The position numbers and the translations under genes were made by a program. A DNA stretch of 57,642 nt from Acidobacteriota bacterium. GTDB taxonomy: Bacteria > Acidobacteriota > Terriglobia > Acidiferrales > UBA7541. The DNA lies in NCBI GenBank assembly GCA_013289715.1, contig JABCZJ010000024.1, forward strand, positions 1 to 57,642, written 5' to 3'. The first letter of the stretch is position 1, and each line of letters starts with the position of its first letter. This document shows positions 51,921-57,642 of the stretch, piece by piece. Under the pieces are notes generated by a model that was not told where the DNA came from, did not search any database, and saw nothing but the letters and a program-made list of their open reading frames with translations.

Positions 51921-52760
51921 CTACCATCGTGTGGCCCATGCAGGCGCATTCAAAGAGGTGGGCTTTGCGCGGTTGAAGTCCGGAGCGACTTCGCCGTTTT
52001 TGAGCTTCGCCGCGAACAATTTACCCTCATTGCCAAAAACAAGCCTTCCCTGCTGGTCAAAATCGGCGCATGTACCCGTACCCACAAGGAATGATTTCCC
52101 TTGCTTGGTTGCGAGCGAGCAAAGCCATTGCTCTCCCGGATCAAAGTATTTTTCTACCCGGAGTTTTGTGCCGCCTTTGGAGACTTGCTTCTCAAACATC
52201 GCGGGCTGGATTGTGCGACGTCCATGATCGTCGTATTCGAGATTTTGCAGAAACTTCCACCCGTCTCGCTCCATGCGCGGAACCAGCACCCCGTCGTCTT
52301 CGCCCGCTGCGCTGGAGTTGGAACGAACGCGAACGCCGGTCGGAAGATGTCTAGGATGCGGTTCTGAAGCATCGAGGCGGTGGTTGAGGAACCCGTCGCG
52401 ACTCGTTGTGAAAAGTCCGCCACCGTGCCAGCAATCGCCTTTTGGCCAGAGCGCCAACGCCGTGAGAAACGGCGGCTTGCTGATCGCGGTCCAGGCGCAG
52501 GTGTATTCCTTGTCTGATACGGTCTTCTTATTGAATTTGCTGGCGAAGTAAATCAGCAAGGAGCCGTCCGGCGATACATCGGAGCGGCCCGCATAAATAT
52601 GACCGTGGAACCACTGCCCTGGCTCGAACGAGTCGGTTTTCGTGTCCCATTTGACGATCTGGACCCATTGGCTCGGACCTCGCCGGAAAATGACGCCGAT
52701 CGGCGCGCGCCGTGCGAGAAGAAATTGCAATCGGCACGGTGCTGGCGCTTTCGATTTCAT
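51921..52760 (-). CDS. Protein of unknown function
   Basis: A 279-residue protein with a basic N-terminus and no signal peptide. The segment GRSDVSPDGSLLIYFASKF resembles one blade of a beta-propeller (WD40/TolB-like). Aromatic residues are frequent. I do not recognise the family. GAGG lies about nine bases before the ATG. It lies 25 bases downstream of the ychF stop and 46 bases before the ZIP gene, in one direction. Confidence 0.65.
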   Translation of the reverse strand: MKSKAPAPCRLQFLLARRAPIGVIFRRGPSQWVQIVKWDTKTDSFEPGQWFHGHIYAGRSDVSPDGSLLIYFASKFNKKTVSDKEYTCAWTAISKPPFLTALALWPKGDCWHGGGLFTTSRDGFLNHRLDASEPHPRHLPTGVRVRSNSSAAGEDDGVLVPRMERDGWKFLQNLEYDDHGRRTIQPAMFEKQVSKGGTKLRVEKYFDPGEQWLCSLATKQGKSFLVGTGTCADFDQQGRLVFGNEGKLFAAKLKNGEVAPDFNRAKPTSLNAPAWATRW

Positions 52761-52785
52761 TCGATCTGCCTCGAGGTCGCGTCAT

Positions 52786-53862
52786 TTATCCCGAATGTCG
52801 GAACAAAATCACATCGCCGTCCTGCACGATGTATTCCTTCCCTTCCAGCTTCACTTGCGCCTTCTCGCGGGCGGCTGCAAAACTCTCAGCCTTTACCAAA
52901 TTTTCCCAGTTCACCACTTCGGCCTTGATGAATCCGCGCTCGATGTCGCTGTGAATCGCGCCCGCGGCTTCCTGCGCGTTCATGCCGCGACGGATGGTCC
53001 ACGCGCGGCATTCCGGTTCGCCCGCAGTGAGAAATGAAATCAACCCTAGCAGCTGGTAGCTGGCCTGAATCAGGCGGTCGCGGCCGGATTCCTTCAGGCC
53101 ATACGCGCTCATCATTTCCTTGGCTTCCGCTTCGGGCAATTCCGCGAGTTCGGCTTCGATCTTTCCGCAGAACGGCACGACGGCCGTCTGCGGTTTGGCG
53201 CCGAGTTTTTCCAGATGATGCTTCTCGATCACGCGGTCGATGTCCGCCGCTTCGTCATCGCCCAGATTCAACACGTAGAGCATCGGCTTGCGCGTCAGAA
53301 ATTCGAAGCTGCTCAGCATTTTCAATTCTTCCGGCTTGAATTCCAGTTCGCGCAGCGGTTTTTCGGATTCCAGCGCCGCGCGGCAACGCATCAGCAGCGC
53401 CAATTCCGTTTCCAGGATCGTTTCTTTTTTCTTTTTCAGATCTTTTTCCAGGCGTTCCACGCGCTTGGAGGCCTGTTCCAGGTCGTAGAGCATCAATTCG
53501 ATTTCTACGCTCTCAATATCGCGCAGCGCATCCAGCGAGCCCCCTTCGTGCGGCACCGCGGGATTTTCAAACAGCCGCACCACTTGCGCCAGCGCGTCCG
53601 CTTCGCGCAAAGGCACGAGCGATGCCGAATTTTTCTCGCGGTCTTTCTGCAAGCCGCCCACATCAACGTATTCGATCGTCGCGAACGTGTTTTTCTTCGG
53701 CTTGAATATTTCCGCCAGCTTCAGCACGCGCGCGTCCGGCACCTTGGCAATGCCGATGTGCGCCTGGTTAGGCGTGCTGCGCCCTTCGACGCGCGCTCCT
53801 GTGAGAATGCGGAACAAGCTAGTCTTCCCTACCTGCGGCAACCCAATTATTCCTGTTTTCAT
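52786..53862 (-). CDS. ychF: Redox-regulated ATPase YchF (Obg family)
   Basis: A 358-residue cytosolic P-loop protein. GLPQVGKTSLFRILTG is the P-loop, the G2/G3 region reads TIEYVDVGGL, a long coiled coil follows (RVERLEKDLKKKKETILETE), and the C-terminus is a TGS domain (ECRAWTIRRGMNAQEAAGAI). YchF binds ATP rather than GTP and associates with the ribosome. The length is typical. Confidence 0.96.
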   Translation of the reverse strand: MKTGIIGLPQVGKTSLFRILTGARVEGRSTPNQAHIGIAKVPDARVLKLAEIFKPKKNTFATIEYVDVGGLQKDREKNSASLVPLREADALAQVVRLFENPAVPHEGGSLDALRDIESVEIELMLYDLEQASKRVERLEKDLKKKKETILETELALLMRCRAALESEKPLRELEFKPEELKMLSSFEFLTRKPMLYVLNLGDDEAADIDRVIEKHHLEKLGAKPQTAVVPFCGKIEAELAELPEAEAKEMMSAYGLKESGRDRLIQASYQLLGLISFLTAGEPECRAWTIRRGMNAQEAAGAIHSDIERGFIKAEVVNWENLVKAESFAAAREKAQVKLEGKEYIVQDGDVILFRHSG

Positions 53863-53990
53863 GAGCCCACGATACTAACACAAGCGCGCAGCACCGCAGT
53901 TGCCGACAGGCACGATGCTTTTGCGTTTGAATTTTTGGTGACGACGTCTGGGCTCGCGAATTATGCTAATCTCCCGCAAGGAGAGCAGCC

Positions 53991-54395
53991 CTGTCGAATT
54001 TCATCCAGGTCACGCCATTCATGATGGTCCGAGACATCAACCGCGCGGAGAGTTTCTTCACCGCCATATTGGGCTTCGAAACACTTGTTCGCTACCCCGA
54101 TCACGCCTACGTGCATCGCGAAACCGCGGGCTTCCGAATCTGGGAGCAGACAGGCAAGGACGCCGCGCCTCCCGGGACGTGCCGCTTCGCGTATTACATT
54201 GACGTTCGCGACGTAGATCGGTTGTACGCGGAGCTAAAGCCGAAACTCGACACGCTGCCAAAGGGCGACGTTCACGGGCCGGCGAACAAGCCGTACGGCC
54301 GGCGCGAACTGCTGGTGCTCGCGCCGGACGGAAACTTACTCGCGTTCGGCCAAGCTATCGGCGGAACTTCGCCAGAGGTCCACGCCCATGACTGA
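53991..54395 (+). CDS. VOC/glyoxalase-fold protein with probable CTG start
   Basis: A 134-residue single-domain VOC protein. In the ATG frame from 54021 the first strand is cut short and no ribosome site is present. Thirty bases upstream, CTG 53991 has AAGGAG seven bases before it and gives (M)SNFIQVTPFMMVRDINRAE, a typical VOC N-terminus. Other segments: FFTAILGFETLVRYPDHAYV, GTCRFAYYIDVRDVDRLYAE and GRRELLVLAPDGNLLAFGQ. Members include dioxygenases and resistance proteins; the metal ligands are only partly visible, so no reaction is assigned. It overlaps the next gene by eight bases. Confidence 0.75.
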   Translation: MSNFIQVTPFMMVRDINRAESFFTAILGFETLVRYPDHAYVHRETAGFRIWEQTGKDAAPPGTCRFAYYIDVRDVDRLYAELKPKLDTLPKGDVHGPANKPYGRRELLVLAPDGNLLAFGQAIGGTSPEVHAHD

Positions 54396-55158
54396 AATTA
54401 TTCCGCTTCCCTTCGATCACGTCAAAGCGCACGAACATATCACGCGCACGGACAAGCGCATGGCGCGCATCATCGCCAAGACCGGCGCGTTCCGATTCCA
54501 GCTGGACCAGTGCGACAGCGTTTACGAATCGCTGCTCGAAGCGATCGTCTATCAAAGCATTTCGGGGAAAGCGGCCGCCACGATTTACGCACGCGTGAAA
54601 GCGCTCGGTTCGAACGGCCTTTGCCCGACGCCCGCGGAGATTCTCGCGCTTCCTGATCAAAGACTGCGCGAGGCGGGGCTTTCCGGCGCGAAAACCGCGG
54701 CGATGAAAGACCTCGCGCAGAAAACCATCGAAGGCGTCGTGCCCACGCTCGAAGCCGCGGGACTATTGTCGGACGAGGAACTCGTCGAGCGCCTTGTTTC
54801 CGTGCGCGGCATCGGCGCCTGGACCGTCGAAATGTTTTTGATCTTCCGCCTAGGGCGCCCCGACGTCCTGCCCATCCACGATTACGGTGTGCAAAAAGGT
54901 TTTGCGCTCGCCTACGGCAAAAAAGAAATTCCCAAGCCGCGCGAACTGGCCGCCTTCGGCGAACGCTGGCGCCCCTACCGCACGGTCGCCAGCTGGTACA
55001 TGTGGCGCGCCGTCGAACACTACGGCAAGACGCGCACGATCACGAAAAACACCAAAGCCAAGAAGCTCAAGCCGCCGAAGAAGAAATCCAGCAAGCGGTC
55101 CGCCGTAATGAAGCACTCCGTGAAGAAGAAATCGTCGCGAAGAAAAAAGCGTTCCTAG
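54388..55158 (+). CDS. DNA-3-methyladenine glycosylase (AlkA type) with basic tail
   Basis: A 256-residue HhH-GPD base-excision enzyme that removes alkylated bases. The helix-hairpin-helix (VSVRGIGAWTVEMFLIFRLG, about 135-159) is followed by the catalytic Asp165 in LPIHDYGVQKG. The domain ends near residue 215. The last 40 residues are Lys/Arg/Ser-rich (KKLKPPKKKSSKRS ... KKKSSRRKKRS), absent from typical AlkA proteins, and could bind DNA non-specifically. The gene overlaps the VOC gene, so the two are co-transcribed. Confidence 0.9.
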   Translation: MTEIIPLPFDHVKAHEHITRTDKRMARIIAKTGAFRFQLDQCDSVYESLLEAIVYQSISGKAAATIYARVKALGSNGLCPTPAEILALPDQRLREAGLSGAKTAAMKDLAQKTIEGVVPTLEAAGLLSDEELVERLVSVRGIGAWTVEMFLIFRLGRPDVLPIHDYGVQKGFALAYGKKEIPKPRELAAFGERWRPYRTVASWYMWRAVEHYGKTRTITKNTKAKKLKPPKKKSSKRSAVMKHSVKKKSSRRKKRS

Positions 55159-55179
55159 GGCTGAGGTGCGCTACGCCTT

Positions 55180-55312
55180 TCGTAGCGCCGGCGTCTCGCC
55201 GGCTCTTTGCATTTGCCTTTGTAGCGGCCGGTTCGGGTTTATCGAACCGGGCACGCCTTTGACTTGCATTTGTAGCGGCCGCCGTCAGGCGGGCGCCTTT
55301 GACTGCGGTTTT
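55180..55312 (+). repeat. 3'-end stem-loop array, locus 12 (three units)
   Basis: Three GTAGC-led units run in the sense of the alkA-type gene. Unit 1: GTAGC (55182-55186), then GCCGGCG/CGCCGGC (55187-55193/55197-55203). Unit 2: GTAGC (55221-55225), then CCGGTTCG/CGAACCGG (55228-55235/55243-55250). Unit 3: GTAGC (55272-55276), then GCCGCC/GGCGGGC (55278-55283/55288-55294). Linkers are GCATTTGCCTTT and CCTTTGACTTGCATTT, ending CCTTTGACTGCGG. The stems share little sequence while flanks are constant. A second, diverged repeat (55311-55345) follows. Confidence 0.75.
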
Positions 55313-55364
55313 CTCTGCGAGCTCCGGCCTCTGCGCCCTGCGCGTTAAGTCTTTTGACCTACTC

Positions 55365-55838
55365 CTACTTTCCCGCGTTCCGAACCGTGAAAAACAGCGA
55401 CACGATCCCCAGCAGCAACACAACGACCTCAATTCGCACCGAGGTCTGATGCAAGCGGTCAAACTCCACGCGCAACGGATTGTCCTTTGGCGTCGCGTCC
55501 ACTGAAACCATTTCCGTGCGCAGCTCCGCGAGGCGCGGCGTCACACGCGTCTGGGACACCACCGTTAGCAGCAGCATCAAGAAAACGCCCAGCATCGCCG
55601 GCTGCACAAACGCCTTCAGCGAAGGTGCCAGCGCGAAACCCGCCACCAGAAACAGCACCGCTGCAACCATCCCCATGTAGTGCAAACGCGCCAGCGAATA
55701 CCCCACTACCAGCCCGGCCTGATCGCGGCTCTGCAACACGCCGAACGCGCCCCGTGTGACTACAAAACTGAGATAAATTATCGACCCCACCCAAGTGCCC
55801 AACGCAAACACCTGTACGAATCGCAAAATGCTATTCAT
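55365..55838 (-). CDS. DUF4149-type membrane protein
   Basis: A 157-residue protein with four membrane helices (FVQVFALGTWVGSIIYLSFV, HYMGMVAAVLFLVAGFAL, PAMLGVFLMLLLTVVSQTRV and IEVVVLLLGIVSLFF). ATG 55838 has GGGGAG six bases upstream. The pattern fits DUF4149, whose function is unknown. It is transcribed towards the alkA-type gene, with a repeat array between the two. Confidence 0.75.
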   Translation of the reverse strand: MNSILRFVQVFALGTWVGSIIYLSFVVTRGAFGVLQSRDQAGLVVGYSLARLHYMGMVAAVLFLVAGFALAPSLKAFVQPAMLGVFLMLLLTVVSQTRVTPRLAELRTEMVSVDATPKDNPLRVEFDRLHQTSVRIEVVVLLLGIVSLFFTVRNAGK

Positions 55839-56272
55839 CGCACGCTCCCCGAGCCCGTGCATTGTACTTCTGAAACCCACAGCGTAGCATTCCGTCGCGA
55901 GGCTGCGACAGCGCGGACTCGCTCTGACGACCTCTTGGGCGCGTTCGAACGAGGGATTCAAAGCGTCGAAACAATCGTGGCAGAGTCGGGAACGCAGTCG
56001 TGACCGACCGAGTGCGCAGCTTCGAGCACTCAAGGGACGTCACAGTATTCATTTCACGCATCGAGCAACCCAAAAATCGCGCAGGGTTTCAGAATCCCCC
56101 AAGAGCCCCGGCATCTTAGGGCGCAGCCACACAATGCTTTCGCATTTTATTCGCCTTCCGTGTACAATGCGGTCCTGGTGTTGAATTTTTCGGAATCCAC
56201 AGCCCGGCTCGAGCGTGCAGCAGTTCGCTGTTGCGCTTTTCTAGCGCAGGCGTGTACAAGGTTATACGAGAC
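55839..56272. other. Intergenic region before the methyltransferase gene
   Basis: No gene is seen. A TACAAT (56163-56168) about 105 bases upstream of the methyltransferase ATG may be a -10 hexamer, but no good -35 precedes it. A few short AT-richer stretches appear here, unlike the rest of the window. Confidence 0.4.
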
Positions 56273-56968
56273 ATGGCAACGAGTCTTCCACTCATCCCGG
56301 TCACTAGGCGCGAAGCTCCATCATCGACGGACAAGGGTTCCGCGTACGAACCACTGGCGTCGGTGTGGTATGGAGAAGACGCGGAGCTGATCGAACGCCT
56401 ACTAAGCTTCTACCCACGAAAAAGACCGCGAAGAATCTTGGATGCCACGGTAAACGGCGGCAGGTTTTGGAAAGACAGCAAGCGGCCGGTGATCGGGATC
56501 GACATTGACCCGCGCCACCGCCCTACATTCGTTGCTGACAACACTGCAATGCCCTTCCGCGATGACTCCTTTGACGTGATTGTTTATGATCCGCCGCACA
56601 TACCCAATCAGGGAAAAGACAAGTCAAAAGACTTCAACACGCGCTTCGGGCTTGTGGTGCGTTCATCCAAAGAGAACCACTATACGTTCACTCACACGTT
56701 TCCGCCTTTCGTGAAGGAAACCTATCGTGTTCTGAAAGCGGAGGGCATCTTGCTCTGCAAGATCACGGACTACGTTCACCACCATCGCTATCAATGGGCG
56801 CACATTGAATTCATCAATGCTGCTCGTGAAGCGGGCCTGACGCCTTGCGACTGCATCGTGAAAATTCGAAAAGGGCCGATCATTGATCCTAAATGGAAGA
56901 ACGCACACCACAGCAGAAGGCAGCATTGCTACTGGTTGATATTCCGAAAATCCAAGAAGTGTGAGTAA
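56273..56968 (+). CDS. Putative DNA methyltransferase (restriction-modification type)
   Basis: A 231-residue SAM-dependent methyltransferase from ATG 56273. ILDATVNGGRFW and IGIDIDPRHRP form the SAM site, and DDSFDVIVYDPPHIPNQG carries a DPPH catalytic motif of the DPPY class used by N6-adenine or N4-cytosine DNA methyltransferases. FVKETYRVLKAEGILLCKIT is the next conserved strand-helix. The gene lies 11 bases before an XcyI-like endonuclease, so it probably protects host DNA in a type II system. The target base cannot be told from the sequence. Confidence 0.7.
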   Translation: MATSLPLIPVTRREAPSSTDKGSAYEPLASVWYGEDAELIERLLSFYPRKRPRRILDATVNGGRFWKDSKRPVIGIDIDPRHRPTFVADNTAMPFRDDSFDVIVYDPPHIPNQGKDKSKDFNTRFGLVVRSSKENHYTFTHTFPPFVKETYRVLKAEGILLCKITDYVHHHRYQWAHIEFINAAREAGLTPCDCIVKIRKGPIIDPKWKNAHHSRRQHCYWLIFRKSKKCE

Positions 56969-56979
56969 TTCCCAGGACC

Positions 56980-57546
56980 TTGAAGCCGAAGCCAGTAAAC
57001 CCTGCCACTAGCGCTGTCAGCTTGCGAGCTTTGACGCCGCCCAACCCCTCGCGACAGATTGGCTTTCATCAGCTTCTCGTGGCAGCGCGTAAGAAATATT
57101 TCATTGACGCCCTTTCAGATGCCTTGGGCAGCCTTGACCCAAAGAAAATCAAAGAACAAATTGCAAAGTATGTCCCACCGGACGTGCAGAAGCGGCTTGC
57201 AGCAGCGGGCCTGCGGGATGAATACGTGTTCCCGGTTCCTGCCGTTCTCGAATCGAAGCCATCGCTGATTGGTTACTATCGCCTACTGCTGGGTGCCCCG
57301 CAGAAAAGCTTTTATAAGGGCGCAACGGGGATGGGCCAATTCAAGAGCATGGAAGAGCTGGGCACCATATTTCGGAGGCAACAGACGGCAGTCCCAAACT
57401 TCTGCTCCGCGATGGCCAAACCTCTCGCAGAACTTGTGCGCCAGATACCCAATTTTGCCGAACGGGATCTGCGTGAACTCCCTTTGTTGACGTTCGGCTC
57501 TCAGTTGCAAGGTTCTGTCTTGGTTCAGCCTGAAATGGAGAGGTGA
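56980..57546 (+). CDS. XcyI-like type II restriction endonuclease, probably truncated
   Basis: A 188-residue product. YFIDALSDALGSLDPKKIKE, YVPPDVQKRLAAAGLRDEYV, IGYYRLLLGAPQKSFYKG and RDLRELPLLTFGSQLQGS match, from memory, the N-terminal half of the XcyI/Cfr9I/XmaI-type family (CCCGGG cutters). Full members are about 300-330 residues, whereas this frame stops right after LQGS with an unrelated LVQPEMER. The expected C-terminal catalytic half is not found in any frame to the window end. The start is uncertain (TTG 56980). It may be a remnant or an inactive enzyme. The family call needs a database check. Confidence 0.5.
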   Translation: MKPKPVNPATSAVSLRALTPPNPSRQIGFHQLLVAARKKYFIDALSDALGSLDPKKIKEQIAKYVPPDVQKRLAAAGLRDEYVFPVPAVLESKPSLIGYYRLLLGAPQKSFYKGATGMGQFKSMEELGTIFRRQQTAVPNFCSAMAKPLAELVRQIPNFAERDLRELPLLTFGSQLQGSVLVQPEMER

Positions 57547-57567
57547 CGTCTTCCGTTAGTGAAAGTT

Positions 57568-57584
57568 CCGCCCCTGCGGGGCGG
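57568..57584 (+). terminator. Possible terminator after the endonuclease gene
   Basis: CCGCCCC/GGGGCGG (57568-57574/57578-57584) with a TGC loop is followed by GGATTTT. The T-run is short, so the call is weak. The remaining 58 bases to the window end show no gene. Confidence 0.4.
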
Positions 57585-57642
57585 GGATTTTCAAGGCATT
57601 GCTGCGAAGAGCCCGTCGGGTTATCCCTCAGCATGGTTGCAT

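Noticed and set aside
54021..54395. ATG 54021 as start of the VOC protein
   Set aside because: No ribosome site, and the first conserved strand is lost; the CTG at 53991 fits better.

Overview
The window is GC-rich bacterial chromosome, probably from an Acidobacteriota member (Terriglobia/Acidobacteriales type). This is an inference from gene content: a long mraZ-to-ftsZ division and cell-wall cluster without ddl, a FtsI with a PASTA domain, a DAP-type MurE, a TonB-C relic, a DUF3106 protein beside an ECF sigma factor, a TAXI-type receptor with a membrane tail, and many short intergenic palindromes. No rRNA or tRNA gene, CRISPR array, insertion sequence or replication origin was recognised.

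Layout. 1-380: no gene. 381-5642, minus strand: prfB (with its programmed frameshift), then metK and ahcY (S-adenosylmethionine synthesis and recycling), then a secreted protein. 5771-10385, minus: an envelope block with a ClpP-like NfeD protease, a slipin, a SPOR protein and lnt. 10450-18641, minus: a small membrane protein, a TAXI receptor, a SnoaL-like protein, a TPR protein, a bifunctional PBP1b-like synthase, a small membrane-anchored protein and proS. 19087-25521, mixed strands: a secreted protein, a small lipoprotein, glyA, a TetR-GyrI fusion with its operator, a SpoIIE-type phosphatase broken at a T9 run, a JAMM peptidase and a decayed TonB-like gene. 25635-44102, minus: mraZ-rsmH-ftsL-ftsI-murE-murF-mraY-murD-ftsW-murG-murC-murB-ftsQ-ftsA-ftsZ, driven by a strong promoter followed by three MraZ boxes. 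44775-53862: membrane protein, a 967-residue protein ending in a PilZ-like region, an ECF sigma/anti-sigma/DUF3106 operon, a ZIP transporter, an unknown protein and ychF. 53991-57546: a VOC protein with an apparent CTG start, an AlkA-type glycosylase with a basic tail, a DUF4149 protein, and a DNA methyltransferase beside an XcyI-like endonuclease that looks shortened.

How the genes work together. Most of the window builds or maintains the envelope: lipid II synthesis (MurB-G, MraY), polymerisation (FtsW/FtsI, PBP1b-like), divisome assembly (FtsZ/A/Q/L, SPOR), lipoprotein maturation (Lnt) and envelope stress (sigma/anti-sigma). MetK, AhcY and GlyA supply the methyl and one-carbon pool also used by RsmH and the DNA methyltransferase.

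The most unusual signal is a family of short stem-loops with different stem sequences but a shared edge, GTAGC when read in the sense of the preceding gene. I see it at twelve loci, always downstream of a gene and always in the same orientation relative to it. Three loci account for the only large gaps in the otherwise tightly packed division operon, and at murE the stop codon itself lies inside the shared edge.
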